A stretch of 64,000 bases of DNA from Lewinellaceae bacterium (GTDB lineage: Bacteria; Bacteroidota; Bacteroidia; Chitinophagales; Saprospiraceae): positions 248,001 through 312,000 of the forward strand of contig JADJRC010000049.1 of NCBI GenBank assembly GCA_016712415.1. Direction: 5' to 3'. A program made the translations under genes and the position numbers. Positions within the stretch are counted from its first letter, which is position 1, and each line of letters opens with the position of its first letter. Below the pieces are notes generated by a model. The model saw only the letters and a program-made list of their open reading frames with translations, did not search any database and had not been told where the DNA came from. Positions 53,133-61,640 of the stretch are shown here, one piece after another.

Positions 53133-53576
53133 TCAGGCGTTGGTGATAAAAACCGAGGTTTCCCAGTAATACTTCTTGCCGCCGGCCTCCCAGTCCAGTT
53201 CGACATACCAGATGCCGGAGGCTAGCTTTGCCGTCGGGATGTCGAAGGTACCGGACTGATCTATCTTTACGGTAAAGTCGTCGCCGGTTGTTGACGGGCG
53301 GTAGAACTTGGCATTGCCGGAGGCAATATTCATTTCTTTTGGAAATTGCACCAATACCGTTTGGGACGGCGCCAGAAAATGCACCTGCGGCAGATCTTTC
53401 AGGCCGGCGGTATTTTGCTTTTTCTCCAGGCGCTCCTGGTAGTTCAGGTCAAGGTTATAATAATCTTTTTGCATCAGTCCGGGATCATGGGATCGCGATG
53501 CGATGACGATGCCGACCATTGCCAGCACGAAGGCGCCGTAAAAAAGCGCAATGCCTGTTCCCCAGTTAAATTTCAT
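53133..53576 (-). CDS. ccoH: FixH-family cbb3 oxidase assembly protein
   Basis: A 147-residue protein with one N-terminal membrane helix (GTGIALFYGAFVLAMVGIVI), the DYYNLDLNYQ segment and a periplasmic beta-rich domain ending GKKYYWETSVFITNA, matching the FixH/CcoH family needed for cbb3 assembly. It lies between ccoG and the SafE-like gene on the same strand. Confidence 0.88.
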   Translation of the reverse strand: MKFNWGTGIALFYGAFVLAMVGIVIASRSHDPGLMQKDYYNLDLNYQERLEKKQNTAGLKDLPQVHFLAPSQTVLVQFPKEMNIASGNAKFYRPSTTGDDFTVKIDQSGTFDIPTAKLASGIWYVELDWEAGGKKYYWETSVFITNA

Positions 53577-53633
53577 GGTGTTGATGGTTTAAGTTCGTGA
53601 ATCAAACGGCAGCAAGATACTTAAGCGACCGGT

Positions 53634-55205
53634 TCAATGGTCCTGTTCTTGCTTATCCTCGTGTTCCTCCTCTTTTTCCTTATCCTTATCATGTTTTGGC
53701 ATAAAAACGGGTCCCAGAAAGTTTGTTTCCACCCCGTCAATTTTTTTGCCGTCGGAGATCACGTCTATCCTGACGGGCGTTTTTCTGCCTTTGAGCAGGT
53801 CGACGGGCATTTCGACAAAAAAAGCGCCCTCCATTTTGCTGTTTTTGGGAATGCTTTCCGGCGCCTGCCCTACGATCCGTATAACACCGCCCGGCGTGGC
53901 CATTTCGAGTCGCACAGGCAGATCCCGGTTTGTTTTGTTGATGAGTACGTAAGTGTAGAGGTTGGTCAGGTGCGCTTCATCCACCTCCTGGTACAGTTGT
54001 CCCGGCGAACGCAGAATGATCGTTTCCACAATGCCGCGTCGTGCGAGCAGGAACACATCGAGCGATAAAAGAGCGATTAAAACGGCTGTATATGCAAATA
54101 CCCGTGTGGTAAAGATTTTGCGCCGACCCGAATCAATGCCGGTCATGGAATCGTAGCGGACCAGCCCTCGCGGCCTGCCGACCCTGTCCATGATTGCGTC
54201 GCAGGCATCGATACAAGCCGTGCAGTTGGTACATTCCAGCTGGGTGCCATTGCGAATATCAATGCCGGTGGGGCACACTGCAACGCATAGTTTACAGTCG
54301 ATGCAATCGCCTAAAACGGCGCCGCCGGCGGTACCCGTGCCGCTGCCCGCCACCGCAGACTGAATCTGTTGCAGGGGATTGTTCCGTTCACTGCCCTGCG
54401 CTTCCGTTCCGGCGCCGGTTTTTTTCAGTTTGCCACGCGGCTCACCCCGCACATAATCGTATGCCACTACTATAGAATCCTTGACCAGCAGTACGCCCTG
54501 CAGGCGGCCGTACGGGCAGATGGTGGTACATACCTGCTCCCGCAGCCGCGAAAACACGCCGTAAAACACCCCGGAGAAAATCAGCATGGCCACAAAACCA
54601 TAGAAGTTCTGCGATACAGGCTCTTTAACGATCTGTATCACGGCATCCATTCCGATAACGTAAGCCAGAAAATAATTGGACACGACGACGGCAATCAAGA
54701 AGAAAACGACGTGCTTCAGGGTCTTTTTCCGGATCTTTTCGGTCGTCCAGGGCGCTTTGTCCAGCCTGCGCTGCTCGTTGGAGTCGCCTTCAATCCAGTA
54801 TTCTATTTTTCGGAAAAACATTTCCATGAATACCGTCTGTGGGCACACCCAACCGCAAAATAATCGTCCGTAGACAACCGTAAAGAGAATAATGAACACG
54901 ATAAACGTGAGCATCGCCAACACGAACAAATGAAAATCCTGCGGGGTGAACAGCAGGCCGAACAGCACAAATTTCCGCTCCAGTACGTTGAACAACAGAA
55001 ATTGCTCGCCATCAACTTTTATGAACGGCATGGTGAGGAAGATGGCCAGGAAAGCAAAACTGACCCAGATACGGGCATTGTAAAAGCGCCCCGAAGGCTT
55101 CTTCGGATACAGCCAGATGCGCTTGCCCGACTGATCTACCGTAGCAATATGGTCGCGGTAATCCTCGGCGTCTTCAATGACGTTGTCCAAATATTCTTTA
55201 TCCAT
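53634..55205 (-). CDS. ccoG: cbb3 oxidase accessory Fe-S protein CcoG/FixG
   Basis: A 523-residue membrane ferredoxin-like protein, proposed cupric reductase in oxidase copper loading. Five or so helices include the FCGWVCPQT motif (about residue 115). Two 4Fe-4S motifs follow: CIDCKLCVAVCP and CTNCTACIDACD. A periplasmic Ig-like C-terminal domain (about 395-505) is present. Two oddities: an insertion of about 30 Gly/Ala/Gln-rich residues before CIDC (KKTGAGTEAQGSERNN onward) and a charged His/Lys/Glu tail (HDKDKEKEEEHEDK). Confidence 0.94.
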   Translation of the reverse strand: MDKEYLDNVIEDAEDYRDHIATVDQSGKRIWLYPKKPSGRFYNARIWVSFAFLAIFLTMPFIKVDGEQFLLFNVLERKFVLFGLLFTPQDFHLFVLAMLTFIVFIILFTVVYGRLFCGWVCPQTVFMEMFFRKIEYWIEGDSNEQRRLDKAPWTTEKIRKKTLKHVVFFLIAVVVSNYFLAYVIGMDAVIQIVKEPVSQNFYGFVAMLIFSGVFYGVFSRLREQVCTTICPYGRLQGVLLVKDSIVVAYDYVRGEPRGKLKKTGAGTEAQGSERNNPLQQIQSAVAGSGTGTAGGAVLGDCIDCKLCVAVCPTGIDIRNGTQLECTNCTACIDACDAIMDRVGRPRGLVRYDSMTGIDSGRRKIFTTRVFAYTAVLIALLSLDVFLLARRGIVETIILRSPGQLYQEVDEAHLTNLYTYVLINKTNRDLPVRLEMATPGGVIRIVGQAPESIPKNSKMEGAFFVEMPVDLLKGRKTPVRIDVISDGKKIDGVETNFLGPVFMPKHDKDKEKEEEHEDKQEQDH

Positions 55206-55275
55206 GGGTCAACCATATTAAATGCGTCGACCGGCCCGGTGCAATACAGCGCCAGGCCGGTCGGCACGGCAATGT

Positions 55276-56247
55276 TTATTTTGAATCCGCAGGCTGTTCC
55301 GTTTGCCCTGCGGGAGGTGTTGCAGACGGGTCCTGTGTCTCGCCCTCCTCATTCCAGATCACCCCCTGGGGATCTTTCTGGTTGGGCGGATTGGTGCCCT
55401 GGAGGGAGAGAATATAACTGGCCACTTTTTGCATATCGGAAGGCCTCAACTGGCTCTGCCAGGAGATCATGCCTTTCTCGGGAACACCGTATTTGATCGT
55501 TTTGAAGATGTTCTTGATACCGCCGCCATGCAGCCAGTAAGCATCGGCAAAGTTGGGGCCGATGCCGCCCTCGCCTTTTTGGCCATGACAAACGGCGCAA
55601 CTGTTTTTATAGATCAGTTCACCTTCACCCAGGGCGCCGCTGTCGGTGATTGCTTCGACATTGGACTCGTCGACGGCGTTTGCTTTACCTGCCAGCGCTA
55701 TCGACATCGATTTTTTGGCATCGGCCATCTCCGTGTTATACCGTTCGATGGACGACGGGCCGTCGCCTCCCCAGTGATAGTAGTACATATAGCCGACTGC
55801 CCAGATGATCGTCAGGACAAACATATTCACCCACCAGGGTGGCAGCCGGTTGTCCAGCTCCCGGATACCATCGTAAGCGTGGTGAAAGGTGATCTCCCCT
55901 TCATGCTCGATAGGTACAGCGTCTTCCCAGTATTGTTTGCGCATGCGGGTCCAGAAGCTGTCGCCGGTAGCAGCAGATGCTTCCGCTTCGGCAGGAAGTA
56001 TAGCGCCGCTTTTTTGGGCTTCCAGTTCGAGTACTTTTTTATAGAGGAACTGGTTGACTTTGACCACATATATCATCGCCACGATAAACAGGACGGAGCC
56101 TGCCACTGCAAGGATAATGGTCATAATATCGGGCAGCTGTTGCGCCTCTGTTGTGGCCGTCGGAGCGGTTGACTGCACCGCCTGGCTCCACCCGGCGAAG
56201 GCCATTGCCATGAATAGCAGGGTGCCTGTATATTTTTTCGATTTCAT
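55276..56247 (-). CDS. ccoP: cbb3-type oxidase subunit III (cytochrome c)
   Basis: A 323-residue subunit carrying electrons to the catalytic core. After an N-terminal hydrophobic segment there are membrane helices at about 45-65 and 140-160 (PPWWVNMFVLTIIWAVGYMYYY). The N-terminal CcoP/FixP domain is recognisable by DGIRELDNRLPPWW. A single haem motif, CAVCH (about residue 225), is visible, where many proteobacterial CcoP proteins have two. The axial Met is probably in KGMISWQSQ. Confidence 0.92.
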   Translation of the reverse strand: MKSKKYTGTLLFMAMAFAGWSQAVQSTAPTATTEAQQLPDIMTIILAVAGSVLFIVAMIYVVKVNQFLYKKVLELEAQKSGAILPAEAEASAATGDSFWTRMRKQYWEDAVPIEHEGEITFHHAYDGIRELDNRLPPWWVNMFVLTIIWAVGYMYYYHWGGDGPSSIERYNTEMADAKKSMSIALAGKANAVDESNVEAITDSGALGEGELIYKNSCAVCHGQKGEGGIGPNFADAYWLHGGGIKNIFKTIKYGVPEKGMISWQSQLRPSDMQKVASYILSLQGTNPPNQKDPQGVIWNEEGETQDPSATPPAGQTEQPADSK

Positions 56248-56286
56248 TGTTCAAAGAATTGATAAACAAAGAATTAGTATTTCAGA

Positions 56287-56445
56287 CTAATCTTCCAGGG
56301 GAAGATTGGACATGTGTTGCATTTCTTCTTTTCCGGAAAAAAACGTCCGGATGGCGGCAATGCAGAAGGTGACAAAAAACAGCACCAGGGTTACGATGCC
56401 AAACCACTGAATACCTTCGACGGATTGCAGGATGTATTTGTACAT
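56287..56445 (-). CDS. ccoQ: Small cbb3 oxidase subunit CcoQ
   Basis: A 52-residue membrane protein beginning MYKYILQSVEGIQWFGIVTL, with one helix (LVLFFVTFCIAAI) and a short charged tail (SGKEEMQHM). ATG 56445 lies three bases after the ccoNO stop, and ccoP begins 40 bases further. Position, length and topology match CcoQ/FixQ, which stabilises the oxidase. Confidence 0.85.
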   Translation of the reverse strand: MYKYILQSVEGIQWFGIVTLVLFFVTFCIAAIRTFFSGKEEMQHMSNLPLED

Positions 56446-56448
56446 GTT

Positions 56449-58603
56449 TTATTGATTTGTGGTTGGTTGTACTTTGATGTCTGTTCCCAGTCGTTGCAGG
56501 TAGGCGATGATAGCCACGATCTCCTTGTCTTCCAGGCCCTGGTCTTTCAGCTTTGACTCCTGTTCACCGAGGGTTTTAGCCACACCTTTTGCCTGTTCCT
56601 GCGCATTGGCGATGGCGTATTTTTCAAAATCCCGCGGATAAGGCGTGCCCAGTTTGCGCAGTGCCGTGATCTTGGCCGGCAGGTCTTTCAGATCAAGCAC
56701 TTGATCGGTGAGATGCGGATAGGGCGGCATAATCGAACCCGGCGAGGTCGTGCGGGGATCCATCATGTGATTGAAGTGCCAGATATCCAGATTTCTGCCG
56801 CCTTCACGCCACAAATCCGGTCCGGTCCGCTTGCTGCCCCAGAGGAAGGGCCGGTCGTAGATGTATTCGCCGGATTTGGAATACTCGCCGTAGCGCACCG
56901 TTTCATCGCGGAATGGACGGATCATTTGGGAGTGGCAGCCGACGCAGCCCTCGCGGATGTAGATATCGCGGCCGGTGAGTTCGAGCGGGGTATAGGGCCG
57001 AACCGTAGAAATCTTCGGCACCTGGCTTTCGATAAATACCATCGGGATAATCTGCACGATACCACCGATAGCGATCAGAATGGTGCTCCACAGCAACATT
57101 TGAATCGGGCGGCGTTCGATCCAGCGGTGCCAGTACTGGCCGGAGGGTTCATCTGCCGTCGCGCGTTCACGGGCGGGTGCTTCGGCCGGTTCGTTAGCCA
57201 TAAAGGTACCCTGGCCGGCAGTTTTATAGAGGTTGTACACGCCAAGCAGTACGCCAATGAAAAACAGGGTGCCGCCGACAACACGCATGGCGTACATCGG
57301 AATGATATGCTTCACCGTATCGAGAAAGTTGCCCCAGGCCAGGGTGCCTTCAGGGGTGAATTCTTTCCACATCATGGCCTGCGTCCAGCCGGCCCAGTAC
57401 AGCGGCACAGCATAAAAGATGATACCGAGTGTGCCCAGCCAGAAGTGTACGTTGGCCAGTTGGCGCGAATAGAGTTCGGTGCGGTAAATGCGCGGCCACA
57501 ACCAGTACAAGGCGCCGAAAGTGAGGAATCCGTTCCAGCCCAGCGCCCCGACGTGCACGTGCGCGATCGTCCAGTCTGTAAAGTGGCTGATCGCATTGAT
57601 GGATTTAATGGAAAGCATCGGCCCTTCAAATGTGGCCATACCGTATGCCGTCACCGCCACAACCATGAACTTCAGCACGGGATCCTGCCGGACGCGGTCC
57701 CAGGCGCCACGCAGGGTGAGCAGGCCGTTCAGCATACCACCCCAGGAAGGCGCGATCAGCATAATAGAAAATACCGTACCCAGCGATTGTACCCAGTCGG
57801 GCATGGAAGAATACAGCAGGTGGTGCGGCCCCGCCCATATATAGATGAAAATCAGCGCCCAGAAGTGGATGATGGACAGTTTATAGGAATACACCGGTCG
57901 ATTGGCCGCTTTTGGCAGGAAGTAGTACATCATGCCGAGATAGGGCGTAGTAAGGAAGAACGCCACGGCATTGTGCCCGTACCACCATTGCACGAGCGCA
58001 TCCTGCACACCTGAAAATAACGGATAGCTTTGGGTGAACGTGACGGGCAGCTCGATGCTCCGCACGATATGCAGCACAGCGACCGTCACCCAGGTGGCGA
58101 TGTAAAACCAGATGGCTACATAGAGGTGGTTCTCGCGGCGGGTAAGGATAGTACCGAACATGTTGATACCGAAAACAACCCATACCAGTGTGATCAGCAA
58201 ATCGACCGGCCATATCAGCTCGGCGTATTCGCTGCTGGTCGTCATGCCCATCGGAAGGGTATAGGCTGCACAAAGAATGACTACCTGCCAGCTCCAGAAA
58301 TGTATCCAGGAGAGTTTGTCGCTCCACATCCGGGTTTTTAGCAGGCGTTGCAGAGAGTAATAAACCCCCATGAAAATACCATTACCCACAAATGCAAAAA
58401 TCACCGCATTGGTGTGCAGGGGGCGAAGGCGGCCAAAGGTGAGGTACTGAAATCCGCCTTCACTAAAGTTCAGGGCAGGAAAAACGAGCCTGCAAGGCCA
58501 GGATCAGGCCTACCAGCATACCAACCACGCCCCAGATAAAGGAGGCCATACCAAAGGCGCGGGTAATTTTGTTGTCGTACTGAAATTGTTGTATATTGCT
58601 CAT
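56449..58603 (-). CDS. ccoNO: Fused cbb3 oxidase subunits I and II (CcoNO), split by one-base frameshift
   Basis: Catalytic haem-copper subunit CcoN fused to the haem c subunit CcoO, a Bacteroidota arrangement. The CcoN part has about 12 helices including YSYKLSIIHFWALIFIYIWAGPHH, with the CuB and haem histidines. The CcoO part carries the haem motif GCVGCHSQ (about residue 550) and the Met ligand in GSIMPPYP. From ATG 58603 (MSNIQQFQYDNKITRAF) the frame fails after LALQ; removing one base from the doublet at 58489-58490 gives LQLVFPALNFSEGG and joins the main frame. Repaired length is 717 residues. Confidence 0.93.
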
Positions 58604-58620
58604 AAAGAGAGAATTAGGTT

Positions 58621-58650
58621 CGTCATTTTGTCATTTCGTCATTCGCCATT
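58621..58650. repeat. CGTCATT-type repeat tract between ccoS and ccoNO
   Basis: Three spaced GTCATT units beginning in the intergenic gap and running across the ccoS stop codon (58639-58641). Same heptamer family as 29924-30029 and 47282-47294. Confidence 0.55.
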
Positions 58651-58839
58651 GGGTGTTTTTTCCGGGGATTGGCTGTTGTCTGGCGACGTAGGTTCAGAGA
58701 CCGGATCGTCGAATAGTATCCGGATAGCCGGCGTATAATCGTCGTCGAATTGTCCGTTACGTGCGGCCCAGAGGTATACAAGCAAAAAGCCCGCTGCGAG
58801 CAACAGGCTGAACAGGATCAACAGAAACACGATTTTCAT
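58639..58839 (-). CDS. ccoS: cbb3 oxidase maturation protein CcoS
   Basis: A 66-residue single-helix protein (MKIVFLLILFSLLLAAGFLLVYLW) followed by AARNGQFDDDYTPAIRILFDD, the conserved CcoS core with the DD pair. Required for haem and copper insertion in other bacteria. It precedes ccoNO by 35 bases. In the usual Bacteroidota order a CcoI copper ATPase gene stands immediately upstream; none is found here between 58840 and the next gene. Confidence 0.92.
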   Translation of the reverse strand: MKIVFLLILFSLLLAAGFLLVYLWAARNGQFDDDYTPAIRILFDDPVSEPTSPDNSQSPEKTPNGE

Positions 58840-58900
58840 AACACCCGGAGCTTTTTTTAAAAACAGGTGCAAGATGGCCCTACGCAAAAAAGACGCAGGA

Positions 58901-58912
58901 TGACACGAGTCA
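58901..58912. promoter_or_regulatory. Candidate Crp/Fnr-type operator upstream of ccoS
   Basis: TGAC-N4-GTCA dyad about 62 bases before the ccoS ATG. Symmetry and spacing resemble Crp/Fnr-type sites, and a Crp/Fnr gene ends the same gene block. A single four-base dyad can occur by chance, so this is only a candidate. Confidence 0.3.
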
Positions 58913-59083
58913 GGATAAAGGGTGATTTTAATCGTTCATTAGGTGCCGGTCGCCTTTTCAGTATTGGCGTTTGCATACCGGAGCCGGTATATAATCAGGC
59001 TCGGTGGCTATACTTTCTCCAAAATAAATCCAGAATTGCTGCCCACCTTTGTTCCAATCTTTCACAAAAAAAATATTTGAAAC

Positions 59084-59494
59084 ATGAAAAAGATACTTTT
59101 CCTGCTTATGCTCGCCTCCGGGTACTGTCTGACCGCATTTGCTCAAAAAACACCCCCGCAGGCTGTTGTGGCCGCTTTTAACCAAAAATTTCCCGGTGTC
59201 GCAAAAGCGGACTGGGACAAAGAGAAAAACGGCGCCTGGGAAGCGGAGTTCGAACAAAACGACGTGGATATGAGCGCAAATTTTTCCGCCGATGGTAAAT
59301 GGCTGGAGACAGAGACGGAAATAAAGTTGACCGAATTGCCCGCATCCGTGCAAGCCGCCCTGGCAGGTAAAAAAGTCAAAGAGGCCGCCCGCATCCAGCG
59401 GGCCGACGGCTCCACGGTATACGAAGCCGAGGTAAAACGAAAAGACCTGCTGTTCGATGCTGCCGGCAAAATACTGCAGGAGTCGAAGGATTGA
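59084..59494 (+). CDS. Exported PepSY-like protein
   Basis: A 136-residue periplasmic protein with signal peptide (MKKILFLLMLASGYCLTAFAQ) and a PepSY-like beta-lactamase-inhibitor fold: FNQKFPGVAKADWDKEKNGAWEAEF and ADGKWLETETEIKLTELP, two halves of the usual pattern. Such proteins are common single-copy genes in Bacteroidota and probably bind peptides or regulate proteases; no specific role is known. It is divergent from the cbb3 cluster. Confidence 0.83.
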   Translation: MKKILFLLMLASGYCLTAFAQKTPPQAVVAAFNQKFPGVAKADWDKEKNGAWEAEFEQNDVDMSANFSADGKWLETETEIKLTELPASVQAALAGKKVKEAARIQRADGSTVYEAEVKRKDLLFDAAGKILQESKD

Positions 59495-59624
59495 ACGCTG
59501 CCCGGTTCATTTCTAATAAACCGTCTGAAAACAAATAGCGTGTAGATCGTTCTGAAGGCGGCATGGCTGACCAGAATCATGGCATGTTATGACGACACAT
59601 ACCGCAACTGAAAAACGGCCCTCC

Positions 59625-59632
59625 TAACTTTG
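59625..59632 (+). promoter_or_regulatory. -7 box for the small membrane protein gene
   Basis: TAACTTTG, an exact TAnnTTTG match, ends 38 bases before ATG 59671. Because transcription would start at about 59639, the in-frame GTG/ATG near 59644 would have almost no leader, favouring 59671 as the start. Confidence 0.5.
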
Positions 59633-59670
59633 GCCCGGGCGGTATGGTATCCGGCCAAAAATTAACGACT

Positions 59671-60024
59671 ATGCAAACTACAGAACAGTACCTGACCTGG
59701 ACTCCCAGGGTCATCGCGACGGCATTTGCGGGCTTGCTGACGCTGTTCGCGTTTGACGCTTTCGACGGCAGCACAGGGTTTGGCGACAAACTCGGCGCTT
59801 TTGTCATGCACCTTCTGCCCGCTTTGATTACCATTGCCTGCCTTGCCGTCGCCTGGCGATACCGGCTGTGGGGAGGCATTTTGTTCCTGTTTATGGGTAT
59901 CGTGTTTACCTTTTACTTCGGGACGGCCGGAAATCTGTACAACTTCCTGCTCATCTCTGCGCCGCTGTTCGCAGCAGGTGTGTTGTTCCTGTTGTCTGCC
60001 AGGGCCGGGGAATCTGCTTCCTGA
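59671..60024 (+). CDS. Small four-helix membrane protein
   Basis: A 117-residue protein with about four hydrophobic helices (VIATAFAGLLTLFAFDAF; LPALITIACLAVAW; GGILFLFMGIVFTFYFG; LLISAPLFAAGVLFLL). The pattern, with TAFAGLLTLFAFDAF in the first helix, is shared by an uncharacterised Bacteroidota membrane family (DUF7670-like by recollection). No function can be proposed. Its stop is 5 bases from that of the convergent kinase. Confidence 0.7.
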   Translation: MQTTEQYLTWTPRVIATAFAGLLTLFAFDAFDGSTGFGDKLGAFVMHLLPALITIACLAVAWRYRLWGGILFLFMGIVFTFYFGTAGNLYNFLLISAPLFAAGVLFLLSARAGESAS

Positions 60025-60028
60025 TCCT

Positions 60029-61563
60029 TTATGCCTGATGGGCAAATTCCACCCAGAATTCGCTGCCCTGCTCTGTTGCGCTGGTAAAGCCGACTTTTCC
60101 ACCCATTACCTCGGCATAGCGCTGGACAATGTATAGCCCAAGTCCGGTACCCTGAATATTGGTGGCATTGGAGGCCCGGAAAAATCGGTCAAACAAGTGC
60201 TTTTGTTCCGATTTGGGGATACCTATTCCCTGGTCGCATACGCTGATGCGGGTAGAGCCATCCTTTACGATGCTTTTACGGTAATGACGGACTGTTCCGG
60301 CGAATATTTAATAGCATTCGAGATCAGGTTGATCAGGATGTTTTTCACGAGTTGACAGTCCAGATGGGCCGTATCGCTGCCCTCATGGTTATGGGTCAGT
60401 ACCTGTCCGGGCTTGAACAGGTTTTTCATTTCCTGGTGTATATTTTCGATACAGGCAGTCAGGCTGACATCTTCAAATCTGGGTTGTATATGCCCCTCCT
60501 CCAGTCGACCCAGCGACAGAAATTCGGTCAGGATCGTATTAAGGCCATTCACCCCGTTTTTGATGCGTTCTGCGTGCTTTTTGATGTTGTCTATATCCTG
60601 CCGGTCGGCATATTGCGCGATCAGGCCTGCCGACGACAGCACCGAGGTCAGCGGCGTCCGGAATTCGTGGGAAGCCATGCTGACAAACCGGCTTTTGAGT
60701 TCGCCGAGTTCGCGCTCTTTGTCGAGTGCTGCGGCCAATTCATTTTTGGCCTGTTCCAATTCGCTGGTTCGCTCCACAACCTTGTTTTCAAGGTCTTCAT
60801 TCAGTGTTTTCAAGGCTTCGCTTAGCCCCGCGAGTTCTTGTTTTTGTTGAAGAATGGAATGTTCGTATTGTTTACGTTTGGTATTATCCACGATAAAAGC
60901 GACAACAAACTCGCCTTCTGAGGCGTGAAAGGGGCTGAGGCTTACTTCCACGGGAAACTCTGTTCCATCTTTCGTGATCCCTTTCAGGTCCAGCCCGATT
61001 CCCATGCCGCGCGGTAGAGGACCCCGGTGAAACTTGTCGCGGTGACCCTCATGTTGCCGTTTAAGATGATGTGGAATGAGTATTTCAACCAGGTTGCCCG
61101 GCAATTCCCCGTTATCGTAGCCAAACAGGCGTTCTGCTGCGGGGTTTGCCATCACGATCTTCCCCAGCCGGTTGGTTAGCAGGATACCGCTGACGGCATA
61201 CTCAAACAAGGCTCTGAATTTTTCTTCTTTCTGTCGCTCTTCCTCGCGCAGGGCAATAAAGCGGATCACAAAAAATGCTGCCGCCCAAAAGGCAGCGATA
61301 GCCGGCAGGCGCTCGAACAACATTTGCTCCAGTGGAATCGCCTGCGGTTTCAGAACCGCGGCAATGATGGTCAGCACGGTCGTGATCACGGCAAGCAACA
61401 GTACGTCGCTTTTTTCCTTGAAAGAAACCGACAGAAACAAGGCCAGCAGATACAAAAACTCCATATCCCAACCCAGCGGAGCAATCAGGTCGGCAATAAA
61501 AACCAGGGTAACCAGCAGCCAGATGAATTTTGATCTGTGGGGCGCACTTTGCAGCATTAACAT
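60029..61563 (-). CDS. Membrane PAS-domain sensor histidine kinase, split by a one-base frameshift
   Basis: About 511 residues once repaired. Three or four N-terminal membrane helices (about 12-105) precede a PAS domain (about 120-240, ALFEYAVSGILLTNRLGKIVMANPAAERLFG), a coiled coil and a HisKA/HATPase module with the phospho-acceptor in SMASHEFRTPLTS. The frame stops after VITVK; adding one base to the run at 60274-60277 (A4 in the coding strand) restores SIVKDGSTRISVCDQGIGIP and the G2 box GTGLGLYIVQRY. No response regulator is adjacent, so it is an orphan kinase. Start ATG 61563 or 61557. Confidence 0.86.
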
Positions 61564-61628
61564 GGGGTAAAGGTAAAAAGCGCAGGTCAACCTGAATATG
61601 GAATTATGCTTCGTTTCGCCGTGGAATA

Positions 61629-61636
61629 TACATTTG
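61629..61636 (+). promoter_or_regulatory. TAnnTTTG box abutting the GH9 start
   Basis: TACATTTG lies only five bases before ATG 61641. If functional, transcription would begin at the start codon, giving a leaderless message or implying that the second Met (61656, MIKPGSIAFA) is the real start. May be coincidental. Confidence 0.3.
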
Positions 61637-61640
61637 CAAT

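Noticed and set aside
56701..58014. 437-residue plus-strand open frame over the oxidase genes
   Set aside because: Antisense of CcoNO, whose membrane helices and haem motif are unmistakable.
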